64,000 bases of DNA from an uncultured Clostridia bacterium (GTDB lineage Bacteria > Bacillota > Clostridia > Oscillospirales > Ruminococcaceae), in contig CANQKW010000005.1 of NCBI GenBank assembly GCA_947624555.1, positions 26,767 through 90,766 of the forward strand. Reading direction: 5' to 3'. Positions 9,017 to 16,957 of the stretch are shown one piece after another. Positions within the stretch are counted from its first letter, which is position 1. Each line of letters starts with the position of its first letter. Under the pieces are notes generated by a model, which had not been told where the DNA came from, did no database searches, and was given only the letters and a program-made list of their open reading frames with translations. The position numbers were made by a program, and so were the translations under genes.

Positions 9017-9655
9017 ATGGGATTTGATAAATCCAAAATCGACTACACCTTGTATTTCTGCACGGACAGAAAGCTTATGTCCTGCGATACGGTCGAGAAA
9101 TCGGTCGAGCTTGCAATTGCAGGGGGTGTTTCGGTCGTTCAGCTCCGTGAAAAGGATATAAGCTCACGAGAATTTTACGAAACAGCTCTTCGTGTGCTTA
9201 AAATAACAAAAGCGCACAATGTTCCTCTGATAATCAACGACAGGCTTGATATTTGTCAGGCGGTCGGTGCGGACGGCGTTCATCTCGGTCAATCGGATAT
9301 TCCGTGCAAAATCGCCAGAAAAATTCTCGGTGACGATAAAATTATCGGAGTTTCCTCGCATAATGCTAAAGAGGCTGCCAAAGCTCAGTCCGACGGAGCG
9401 GATTATCTCGGAGTCGGGGCGGTTTTTACCACTTCAACGAAGGCAAATACAGTACCTGTTTCTCCCGAAATGATCCGTGAAATACGCAAATCAGTCGCTA
9501 TCCCGTTTGTCGTGATAGGCGGCGTAAATGAGAAAAATATTTCTCAGCTTTACGGTCTTGGAATTAACGGTGCGGCTGTAGTTTCGGCAATTTGCTCTGA
9601 AAAAGACATAACCGCCGCCTCCCGTACAATGCGAAAGGCAGCGGAAATGCTGTGA
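9017..9655 (+). CDS. thiE: Thiamine-phosphate synthase
   Basis: 212 residues, a typical TIM-barrel ThiE. It joins HMP pyrophosphate with thiazole phosphate to give thiamine phosphate. Motifs: LYFCTDRKLM at the start, VVQLREKDISSREF, the pyrophosphate/Mg site IINDRLDICQAVGADGVHLG, and DYLGVGAVFTTSTKAN and VVIGGVNEKNI near the end. The ATG follows GAAAGGGCAAATAA. With thiD and thiC it supplies the pyrimidine branch and the coupling step; no thiazole-branch genes (thiG, thiS, thiH, thiM) are present here. Only two bases separate its stop from that of the convergent radical SAM gene. Confidence 0.95.
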   Translation: MGFDKSKIDYTLYFCTDRKLMSCDTVEKSVELAIAGGVSVVQLREKDISSREFYETALRVLKITKAHNVPLIINDRLDICQAVGADGVHLGQSDIPCKIARKILGDDKIIGVSSHNAKEAAKAQSDGADYLGVGAVFTTSTKANTVPVSPEMIREIRKSVAIPFVVIGGVNEKNISQLYGLGINGAAVVSAICSEKDITAASRTMRKAAEML

Positions 9656-9657
9656 TA

Positions 9658-10545
9658 TTACAATCCTTTTAAATCAAAGCTCGGCGTGTATTCTTCCTTC
9701 GCTGAGCTTTTTTCCTGCATAAATCCCCGTAAATTCGACTCAATGACTGCGTCGAGCGCTTTTTTGTACTCGAACGTAGTTATTCTCCGGTTTAATTTTT
9801 CATAATCGGGGCTGATTTTTACCTCGCCGAAAGGAGTATACTGGCTCATCAGGCTGAACAAAATTTTATCGCCGAACCGCTCTCCGACACGCTTTATGAC
9901 TTCAATGCTGTCTTTGTAACAATTCGGTAAAACGAGATGCCGAACGATCGTTCCTCGAAGTATTATCTTATTCTCATCAAAAACGGGTCTGCCCGTCTGC
10001 CTTACCATTTCTTCGACCGCATTCATAGCAATATCGAAATAGCCGTTTGCTTTTGAGAGCCTTACTGCCAGCTCATCGGAAAAGTACTTCACATCGGGCA
10101 GATAAACGTCAATAAGTCCGTCAAGCAATTTAAGCGTTTCCACACGTTCATATCCGCCGCTGTTATAGACTATCGGTATATTTAATCCGTTTTTCTTTGC
10201 ATTTTCAAGAGCTTTTATTATTTGTGTAACAAAATGTGTGGGATTTACAAGATTTATGTTCAATGCACCCTGCGACTGAAGTTCCAGGAAAATCTCCGAT
10301 AGACGCTCTTCTGTGATTTCCTTGCCGTATTTGTCACGGCTTATCTTGCTGTTCTGGCAGAAAACGCACCTCATCACGCACCCCGAAAAGAACACCGTGC
10401 CGCTGCCTTTATCTCCCGAAATGCAAGGCTCTTCCCAATAGTGGAGAGCAGCTCTTGCGGCGGTAATTTTTTCTCCCATTTGACAGTATCCCGTATCCTT
10501 TGAGCGGTCAACTTTGCATTTTCTCGGACATAGCTCGCATTTCAA
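9658..10545 (-). CDS. Radical SAM protein, PflA-like subfamily
   Basis: About 295 residues. The start chosen is a TTG at 10543-10545, which directly follows GGTGGGGAGAAAAG; a further TTG 45 bases upstream lies in the flagellar terminator. The product begins with an N-terminal cysteine-rich motif KCELCPRKCKVDR...GYC, then the radical SAM cluster motif SGCVMRCVFCQN (C-x3-C-x2-C), and a TIM-barrel body with NLVNPTHFVTQI, YNSGGYE and DVYLPDVKYF. This is the pattern of PflA-like radical SAM proteins of unknown substrate in anaerobes; no glycyl-radical partner is beside it. The role remains open. Confidence 0.85.
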   Translation of the reverse strand: MKCELCPRKCKVDRSKDTGYCQMGEKITAARAALHYWEEPCISGDKGSGTVFFSGCVMRCVFCQNSKISRDKYGKEITEERLSEIFLELQSQGALNINLVNPTHFVTQIIKALENAKKNGLNIPIVYNSGGYERVETLKLLDGLIDVYLPDVKYFSDELAVRLSKANGYFDIAMNAVEEMVRQTGRPVFDENKIILRGTIVRHLVLPNCYKDSIEVIKRVGERFGDKILFSLMSQYTPFGEVKISPDYEKLNRRITTFEYKKALDAVIESNLRGFMQEKSSAKEEYTPSFDLKGL

Positions 10546-10581
10546 CTTTTCTCCCCACCTTTTTTTGAAGATTTTCCCCTG

Positions 10582-10619
10582 TAAAATCAAAAGCCGCCTC
10601 GCTCCCTGCTTGGCGGCTT
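10582..10619 (-). terminator. Terminator of flagellar operon
   Basis: AAGCCGCC (10591-10598) pairs with GGCGGCTT (10612-10619); on the minus strand TTGATTTTAC follows. It lies just beyond the last gene of the flagellar operon. Confidence 0.75.
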
Positions 10620-10626
10620 GATTTAA

Positions 10627-11112
10627 TTAAAGATTGCGGTTAAGCGACTGACCTGTTGCTCTGCCAACGACCGCACTGTTGTAATAACCGATTTTCTGCT
10701 TAGTCTGTTTCAGAGCCTCAAGCTCACGTCGGGAGTCGATGTGCTGGTTCTTGAACTGTCCCGATATTACCTTATCCTTGTCGAGTATCCTCTGCTTTGC
10801 AACAGCGATATTTCTCTGCAAAATCTGCAGCTTTTTATGCTCCTCGTCAAGCGGGGTATTGATATAGCTACCATTGATAAGCTGTTTTAAAAGTGCAGCC
10901 TCATCGGGATTTTCAAACTCAAGCACAGCGTCAAGGTCATCTTTAAGCTCATCAAGGGTCGCAATCAGCTCATTTCTGGCGATAAGCCCCTGCTGTATGA
11001 CCTCGATTTCCGCATTGACCATATTATCGGTCTGCTTTTCATATTCCTGTAAGGTTTCAAGGATCTTCTCCATAATCTCCCTGACTTTTTCACAGCCAAA
11101 TGTATCTGCCAT
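10627..11112 (-). CDS. Coiled-coil protein at end of flagellar operon
   Basis: 161 residues, almost all predicted helix with heptad-like patterns (ILETLQEYEKQTDNMVNAEI, EEHKKLQILQRNIAVAKQRI). The size, the all-helical make-up, and the position after fliS match the place where FliT/FlgN-type export chaperones are often found, and the C-terminal YYNSAVVGRATGQSLN resembles the tail of some FlgN-like proteins. The true FlgN of this operon is at 18552-19034, so this would be a second one, perhaps serving FliD; that is inference. AGGGGAGAATT precedes the ATG. Confidence 0.7.
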   Translation of the reverse strand: MADTFGCEKVREIMEKILETLQEYEKQTDNMVNAEIEVIQQGLIARNELIATLDELKDDLDAVLEFENPDEAALLKQLINGSYINTPLDEEHKKLQILQRNIAVAKQRILDKDKVISGQFKNQHIDSRRELEALKQTKQKIGYYNSAVVGRATGQSLNRNL

Positions 11113-11153
11113 AATTCTCCCCTCTTTCCTGAGAATATTATTTTCAGCTTAAC

Positions 11154-11564
11154 CTATGCCTTTTTTTTATTATTTTTAGCGTCCTGTGCCTCGATTTCCT
11201 GCCTTGTCATCTGACTTATCTGCGTAAAAGCGTCACGAAGTTCCCCTACAAGCGGAATGATTTTCTTCACCTCTGTGCAGTCCTTGCTGACATTTGCTTT
11301 TACTATTTCCTTGTAGAAAAAAACGTAATAGCTTTCAAGCTCTTTCGAAATCGGAATTGACATATCCAGCGATTCGCGAAGTGCGTCAATGCAGTCCTCC
11401 GCCTTGATAAATGCCGTATTTGCCTTGGGAATATCCTTAGCCTCGACCGAATTTATCCCGATAGCGAGCTGACGTTCAATCTCTCTGTAAAGTCTGATTA
11501 CGACCTCAACAGGCGTCATTGTTGTAACCGACTGTTTCTTATATTCCGAATAAGGATTAGACAT
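11154..11564 (-). CDS. fliS: Flagellin export chaperone FliS
   Basis: 136 residues, a four-helix bundle protein that binds the C-terminal helix of flagellin and keeps it unpolymerised before export. Family marks are the start NPYSEYKKQSVTTMTPVEVV, the LIRLYREIERQL-type helix (VVIRLYREIERQLAIGINSV) and the middle KANTAFIKAEDCIDALRESL. AAGGAGTGTTGCGAA precedes the ATG. It follows fliD by 39 bases, the usual order. Flagellin itself is not in the window. Confidence 0.94.
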   Translation of the reverse strand: MSNPYSEYKKQSVTTMTPVEVVIRLYREIERQLAIGINSVEAKDIPKANTAFIKAEDCIDALRESLDMSIPISKELESYYVFFYKEIVKANVSKDCTEVKKIIPLVGELRDAFTQISQMTRQEIEAQDAKNNKKKA

Positions 11565-11603
11565 TTCGCAACACTCCTTAGCGTTAGTTTTACAGTCGGA
11601 TTA

Positions 11604-13997
11604 TTACTGATAGTTTCCGAAACCGCCGAGGTAGCTGGAAAGGTAAGCAGACTGGTTATTGAAATCGCCCATTACAGATTCAAGGTTTGTAAATACCTTC
11701 CACCAGTATTCTTCTTTGCTGTCGTATCTGTCCTGAAGTTGGCTTATACGTTTCTTTATGGACTCCATCTGGCGGTAAATATAGTTATCGGTTGAAGAAG
11801 AACCCGATTTAAGACCTGCCTTGCTGATAAGCGAGCCCTTTACAGAGCCTGTGGTTCTTACGGCGTTGTCGATAGCCTTATTGACCTTGCCCATAATTCC
11901 TGTATCGGGATCGGTAAAGAGCTTGGTTATAGCGTCTGCGTTCTCTTCAAATGCCTTGTCGAACTTTTCCTCGTCAATTTTAAGCTTACCGTGATCGCTG
12001 TAATCCGAAGACGTCTTTATTCCCATATTGTAGATACCGAACTTAGATCCGTCGTCAAGCGTAACGGAATTGTAAAGAGCGGTTCTTATCTGAGACATAA
12101 TGCTTGAAACGGTCGTATCGTTATAAATAACGCCTTGCTTTGCGGCTGTTTCCCACTTTTCGATATCTTTTTCGTCCATCTCATCTTTTTCTGCATCGGT
12201 GAGCGGTTCATAAAGATTATTCTTTTCATCTCTTGCGGGAGCTGTACCGATATAGCCGTAAACGTCGTCAATCAGCTGGTTGTAATCTTCGACAAAGTCT
12301 TTGATATTCTGCTTTACATCGTCGTAACTCTTGCTGATAACGATGTCATATTCTTCGCCGATAGTTATATTTTCATCAAAGTTGAAAGTCGTACCGTCTG
12401 TTGTAAACGAGTTGGAGTTGTGATAAATCTCGGTGCCGTTTACATTTATTACAGCATTTTTGCCCTCTGTAAAATCAGCGTCAGCAAGACCGAGCGCTTT
12501 AATAACATCGTTATTGGGGTCAAACTCAATCTTTTCAGCGGAGCCCATATTGTTTGCGGTCAGCTCAAATGTATTCGTAAGATTTGAGAAAGACATCGTA
12601 ACGCCTGCGCCGCTCTTGTTTACCGCCTCTATAAGGCTGCCGATAGTAGCGTCGCTGCCAAGCTCGATTGTCTTGCCGTTGATGTCGAAAGTATACTTTC
12701 CATCGTCGCCGTTTGCAACAATTCCCATATCCTCAAGAGTTGTCTTTTCAGACATCTTGTTTGACGCACTTCCCTTAGAAAGTCCGAACGTACCGCCCTC
12801 TACAGCCGTCATAGTGAACGACATAGCCGTACCGTCAACCTTCATTGCGGCAACATTTCCGTCAGAAATACCGAATACTATTCCGTCCTCGTCAAATGCC
12901 TCGTTAAGAGCATTCTGGAGCAATACGGTGTTTCTGTCATTAGCTGCCTGTGCGCTTGTATATGTAAATTTGTCAAGAGCGTCCTTGTCAATTACCGCTG
13001 TGCTGCTTAAATTATGCGCATCTCTGTAAGCTGCCTCCTTGAGAGCGTTGTACTCTGCAAGAATACTTTCGTTTCCGCTTTCGTCTTTGCTGTCGAAATA
13101 TGTTGAAGAAACGCCGTTAAAAGTTACTTTCTTGATTTTGCCGTCTATTTCGACAGCAATTGTATTTTCACCTGTAACAGCGCTCTGCGGCGAGATAGAA
13201 ACTACCTGCTGAGCCTTTACCATTCCGAAACTGCCTTCTCTTTCGGAAACGCTTACAGCGGCATTTCCGCCGACATTAAATTCGATAATGGAAGAACCGG
13301 TGCTTGAAGATACGGAAATGAAATCATCAATAACTCCGTCATTATCCGAATCTCCGCCCGTCTTGCCGAAAGCGTCTTTGAGTGCGTCATTCAGGCTTGA
13401 CGTAAGAGAATCCGTAAATGCGTCCATATCAACGCTGCCGTCATCTCCGATTTTATCTGCGGAAAGTTCTGCGTTGAAACTTACGGTCTTGGATACACTG
13501 CCGACTTTAACGTCAAGACTGAATTCATAGGTCCTGTTTCCGTCCTCATCGGTCGTATATTTTCCTGTCTGTGCAGCCTTAGATGCATCAAGCTTGAAAT
13601 TGGTAGGCATAACAGACTTTCCCGACGCCTTTGCGGCAGATGCAAGCTGACTTACACTTACCTTATAACTTCCCTCAGATGAGCTTGAAGTCGTCGATAC
13701 TCTCAATCCCTTCGCATTGTCACCGAGAGTTTTTCCGCTTACGGTGCTGGTGAAATTTTTGAAGGTATTCGGACTCATGATATAGCTCTTCTTATTAAGA
13801 ATATCGAAATACTTATTCTTAAAGGTCGTCAGCTTATCAATAATATCGCGATATGCGTCCTGTTGCCATGTGAGCTTTGTGAGCTTTTTATTCTGACTAT
13901 CAATTTTTGACTGATAGCTCGAAAGCATCTGCTCTATCATAGCCTCGGTATCATATCCCGAATTTATTCCGCTCAATCTTAAATTACTTACTGCCAT
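11604..13997 (-). CDS. fliD: Flagellar cap protein FliD (hook-associated protein 2)
   Basis: 797 residues from the ATG at 13995-13997, preceded by AGGAGGAAAATCAAG. FliD caps the filament and folds incoming flagellin. The N-terminal FliD_N region is clear (NLRLSGINSGYDTEAMIEQM), as is the C-terminal region with LISKAGLKSGSSSTDNYIYR and the coiled coil KKRISQLQDRYDSKEEYWWK. A flagellin hook-IN motif lies mid-protein (IDGKTIELGSDATIGSLIEA). The protein is much longer than the 450-500 residues common in Gram-positives; the extra 300 residues include modules such as VKVGSVSKTVSF and VEIDGKIKKVTF that also occur in the FlgL of this operon. Its first 14 bases overlap csrA. Confidence 0.95.
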   Translation of the reverse strand: MAVSNLRLSGINSGYDTEAMIEQMLSSYQSKIDSQNKKLTKLTWQQDAYRDIIDKLTTFKNKYFDILNKKSYIMSPNTFKNFTSTVSGKTLGDNAKGLRVSTTSSSSEGSYKVSVSQLASAAKASGKSVMPTNFKLDASKAAQTGKYTTDEDGNRTYEFSLDVKVGSVSKTVSFNAELSADKIGDDGSVDMDAFTDSLTSSLNDALKDAFGKTGGDSDNDGVIDDFISVSSSTGSSIIEFNVGGNAAVSVSEREGSFGMVKAQQVVSISPQSAVTGENTIAVEIDGKIKKVTFNGVSSTYFDSKDESGNESILAEYNALKEAAYRDAHNLSSTAVIDKDALDKFTYTSAQAANDRNTVLLQNALNEAFDEDGIVFGISDGNVAAMKVDGTAMSFTMTAVEGGTFGLSKGSASNKMSEKTTLEDMGIVANGDDGKYTFDINGKTIELGSDATIGSLIEAVNKSGAGVTMSFSNLTNTFELTANNMGSAEKIEFDPNNDVIKALGLADADFTEGKNAVINVNGTEIYHNSNSFTTDGTTFNFDENITIGEEYDIVISKSYDDVKQNIKDFVEDYNQLIDDVYGYIGTAPARDEKNNLYEPLTDAEKDEMDEKDIEKWETAAKQGVIYNDTTVSSIMSQIRTALYNSVTLDDGSKFGIYNMGIKTSSDYSDHGKLKIDEEKFDKAFEENADAITKLFTDPDTGIMGKVNKAIDNAVRTTGSVKGSLISKAGLKSGSSSTDNYIYRQMESIKKRISQLQDRYDSKEEYWWKVFTNLESVMGDFNNQSAYLSSYLGGFGNYQ

Positions 13998-14232
13998 CTT
14001 GATTTTCCTCCTGTTTATGATTATCAAAAAGTTGTTTCAAAGCTGAATTTGATATATGCGCCGACTGCTCGTTTGTCTGCTTTGCAGTTTTCAGTTCACT
14101 CCTGAATACTTTTACTTCCCGGGGAGCATTTATTCCGATTTTAACCTTATCCTTTGAAATTTCAAGGACCGTTATTTCAATATTGTCAGCAATCACAATG
14201 CCTTCATCGGTCTTTCTCGTTACTACCAGCAT
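13984..14232 (-). CDS. csrA: Carbon storage regulator CsrA
   Basis: 82 residues from the ATG at 14230-14232, preceded by GAGGAGG. CsrA dimers bind GGA-containing hairpins at ribosome sites and block translation, classically of flagellin mRNA. The core is canonical: MLVVTRKTDEGIVIADNIEI, VLEISKDKVKIGINAPREVK, VFRSEL. The C-terminus is about 20 residues longer than in enterobacteria, as in other Firmicutes. The gene begins one base past the fliW stop and ends inside fliD, so fliW, csrA and fliD are translated as a coupled set; FliW binds and antagonises CsrA in this group. Confidence 0.96.
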   Translation of the reverse strand: MLVVTRKTDEGIVIADNIEITVLEISKDKVKIGINAPREVKVFRSELKTAKQTNEQSAHISNSALKQLFDNHKQEENQDGSK

Positions 14233-14233
14233 A

Positions 14234-14662
14234 TTATGCCTCCTCAGAATAAACGGGACACTTAAAATCGTAATCCTCAAGCATAACCTGTGCCGCTATA
14301 TTATCTTTTGTATTGATAACGATAGGGCAGCGCAGATTGATTGTTGTCTTTTTATAGTCATCGGGGACAATTGCTACGGCAAGACACCTGTAAGGTGTAC
14401 TTTCATCAATCTTCAAAAGTTCCTGTTCCTCGTCTGTGATTTCAAAACGGTAATCGGGATAAATGAGCATCGGGTCATAAACCACGAAACAAGGCTCTTT
14501 ATCCTCAACAGACTGGAGCCACATCGGGAAAACATCATCTCCTAGAGGCGACAAAAGCGTATACTTTTTTGTGCCCTCAAATCCGATAATGCCGTTAGGC
14601 ATATTGATTATTGTGCTGTCGTCTATCTCGGTTGCTCCGAAATCTCTGGTGTTAATCTTCAT
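14234..14662 (-). CDS. fliW: Flagellar assembly factor FliW
   Basis: About 142 residues starting at the ATG at 14660-14662; a TTG nine bases upstream is the alternative. FliW binds flagellin and also CsrA, forming the partner switch that ties flagellin translation to its export. Family motifs are IINMPNGIIGFEGTKKYTLL at residues 20-40, FVVYDPMLIYPDYRFEI in the middle and VNLRAPIV-like TINLRCPIVINTKDNIAAQV near the end. It abuts csrA with its own last codons supplying the csrA ribosome site (GAG GAG GCA TAA). Confidence 0.95.
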   Translation of the reverse strand: MKINTRDFGATEIDDSTIINMPNGIIGFEGTKKYTLLSPLGDDVFPMWLQSVEDKEPCFVVYDPMLIYPDYRFEITDEEQELLKIDESTPYRCLAVAIVPDDYKKTTINLRCPIVINTKDNIAAQVMLEDYDFKCPVYSEEA

Positions 14663-14667
14663 AAACT

Positions 14668-15300
14668 TCAACCCTTCGTGTTAAATATCGGCGGGATATA
14701 CGGCGGTTCATAATTTGGATTTGAGCTTGGCGGTACATAAATCGGTCCGCCTACGTACTCAATTTCTACTCTGGGTCTGTCACGCACGATAAGCTCAACA
14801 TTTCCCGGTATAAATTCCATCGGAAGATCGGGCTTGAGGTCCCAGTCAAAGTCCTGTGTGCCCATTTGATACTCGATATTGAGCTTTCCCTCGTCAAATG
14901 TTATATCTGCGCCTTCCTTGGGCAGAAACTCCATTATCGTTTCAATCGTTGCGCCTGCTCTTGCATTGTTTATTGCGATTTCAGAAGGTGACATTCCTCT
15001 TGCGAGCTGGTCTCCCTCCTGGACGACCTTTGCAGATCCCTGATAAGCGATTGAAAAGCCTTCCTGTGCTTTCTGCTTGAGCATATCTCCGTCATTCATA
15101 TGACCCATACCCAAACTCTTCCTCGCCTCATAAGTATCAATATTGAGTTTCATAGGCTCTGCCTGCATAACATAACCACCGTTTTTCGTGGTAACGTTGA
15201 CCTTAGGCTGCCTATCCTCTGCATACTCAAACTTTGCGTTTGTAATCTTGATCTCGATCTGTATCGGTATAGTCGTAATTTGCAGCAAGTTAGAATTCAT
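14668..15300 (-). CDS. DUF6470 (YviE-like) flagellar operon protein
   Basis: About 210 residues from the ATG at 15298-15300; the GGAGGGGG before it is better spaced for this ATG than for a GTG nine bases earlier. The start NLLQITTIPIQIEIKITNAK, the middle VVQEGDQLARGMSPSEIA and the end VEIEYVGGPIYVPPSSNP are those of the YviE/DUF6470 family, which in Bacillus and Clostridia sits between flgL and fliW. No biochemical role is established that I know of. The C-terminal tail is proline-rich. Confidence 0.85.
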   Translation of the reverse strand: MNSNLLQITTIPIQIEIKITNAKFEYAEDRQPKVNVTTKNGGYVMQAEPMKLNIDTYEARKSLGMGHMNDGDMLKQKAQEGFSIAYQGSAKVVQEGDQLARGMSPSEIAINNARAGATIETIMEFLPKEGADITFDEGKLNIEYQMGTQDFDWDLKPDLPMEFIPGNVELIVRDRPRVEIEYVGGPIYVPPSSNPNYEPPYIPPIFNTKG

Positions 15301-15324
15301 CAGAAACACCCCCTCCTGAATTAA

Positions 15325-16935
15325 TTAACTGATATAATTGAATATACTGTTCGGAACAACCTGTGACGCCATTTGCAGGCACGCATTGTAAAGAGCCGAA
15401 TAGGTCTTCATCAGCGTTGACTCAGACTCCAGGTCTGCGGTTTCAAGCTCATTCTGACGCTCACTAAGGTTAAATTCTCTCGTTGTAAGACGTTCGACGT
15501 TAAAGCTTATGAAATCCTCATTACAGCCTAAGTTTGCGATTTCGGACAACAGCTTTTCGCTGGACTCTACTATTCTGTCGATACAACCGTTTGCGTAGTC
15601 AATATCGCCGCTCCTCAATGCTTTTACCGCATCAAGCGTAAGCTGCAGATAATTGTTTGAATAAAAAGCGTCTCTTTCGGTAATGCTCTCCTCGGCGTCT
15701 GCAACTCCCTCGGGAACTATTGTTGAAAGCTCTACCGACTGACCCTCGCAGGTGATAGTACCCAAAACAGCCTGAGTTTTTGAAATAACGGGTTTATATC
15801 CCGTATCCGCAAATGCCGCATCGAGCGCTGCCTGAATATTTGCCAGATTTTCATCACGAGCAGCCTCATAATCGCCTTCTTCACTTGCGGTGAAAGTGAT
15901 TTTCTTGGCTACATCGCCGACTTTTACTTCGATTGTGTACTCTTTTCCGTCCTCAAGCTTATCAAAGTTCACCTTGAACTTGTTCGTATAGCCCGAATCG
16001 TTGTCTATCGCAAGCTTTCCTGTTCTTTCAGCGAACGGATTATTCAAAGCGCATACAATTCCGCCGTTTTCCAGCGATATTACGCCCTGCTCGTCGATTT
16101 TAGGGATCTCGTCCGACTTTTTGAAAGCCTCGTTCAGTGCGTCCTGGATTGCCGTCAAATTGTCAGCGGCGTCCGCTGCACCCGTAAATTCAATGGTTTT
16201 CTTAACGTTATCTGCATAAACGTCTATGCAATATTTTTTTCCGAGCTTAATGGAAGAAAGGTCGATATCGGCTGTTCCTTTTTCTGTGCCGCTGCCTGTG
16301 ATTTCCGCACCGTTGAACGAAATTCTCAATGCTGACTGAGGGTCTATTACCTGAGTCTGCTGGTCTATGTTTAAGCCGAGACCTATGTCGCCGAAAACTT
16401 CATCCGAGTAAGGAAACGACCCCGGGTCGCTCAACGCATTCAAGGGAACACCGTGATAAAGAACCGTTGACGCATATCCCTGTGCGTCAAACTCTATCGT
16501 AAACGGCATTGATTCGTCGCTTGAACCTCCGAAAATCGCTCTGCCGGCAGTATCTGTATTAAACACCGAGCAAAGCTGCTTTACCTTGGTTTCAAGCTGC
16601 TGAGAATAAATGTTGTATTCTGTGCTGTCCTTTGTGGTGTTGCAGGCGGCAACAATCGTTTCTCGTATTTCCGCAAGCTCTTCGGACACCTTAAGGAGAG
16701 ATGTTTCAGCCTCGGTATAGAAACTGTCCGCAACGCTGAGATTTTCCTTATACTGGTCTGAAAAATACATGGATTTTCTTACGTTGAGCGCCTTTGCTGC
16801 GGTAAGAGGAGTTTCACTCGCTCTGTTGAACTGGCGGGTCGTGGTAATGCGGTGCATTGTCTTATCCTTAAGATTACCCACCCTTTTGAGGTCACGGTTA
16901 AATCCTCTCATTACAATTGAATTTGTTATTCTCAT
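15325..16935 (-). CDS. flgL: Flagellar hook-filament junction protein FlgL
   Basis: 536 residues; HAP3 joins the FlgK ring to the filament. The N-terminal flagellin-like coil (MRITNSIVMRGFNRDLKRVG) and the C-terminal coil (LETADLESESTLMKTYSALY) are both present. Typical FlgL has about 300 residues, so roughly 230 residues of surface domain are added. These contain two copies of a beta-hairpin plus helix module, at about 235-271 (YCIDVYADNVKKTIEF ... TAIQDALNEAF) and 333-375 (YTIEVKVGDVAKKITF ... ANIQAALDAAF), related to modules in FliD. CGGAGG precedes the ATG; it lies 22 bases after flgK. Confidence 0.93.
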   Translation of the reverse strand: MRITNSIVMRGFNRDLKRVGNLKDKTMHRITTTRQFNRASETPLTAAKALNVRKSMYFSDQYKENLSVADSFYTEAETSLLKVSEELAEIRETIVAACNTTKDSTEYNIYSQQLETKVKQLCSVFNTDTAGRAIFGGSSDESMPFTIEFDAQGYASTVLYHGVPLNALSDPGSFPYSDEVFGDIGLGLNIDQQTQVIDPQSALRISFNGAEITGSGTEKGTADIDLSSIKLGKKYCIDVYADNVKKTIEFTGAADAADNLTAIQDALNEAFKKSDEIPKIDEQGVISLENGGIVCALNNPFAERTGKLAIDNDSGYTNKFKVNFDKLEDGKEYTIEVKVGDVAKKITFTASEEGDYEAARDENLANIQAALDAAFADTGYKPVISKTQAVLGTITCEGQSVELSTIVPEGVADAEESITERDAFYSNNYLQLTLDAVKALRSGDIDYANGCIDRIVESSEKLLSEIANLGCNEDFISFNVERLTTREFNLSERQNELETADLESESTLMKTYSALYNACLQMASQVVPNSIFNYIS

Positions 16936-16957
16936 AATTATCTACCTCCGCGGCAAA

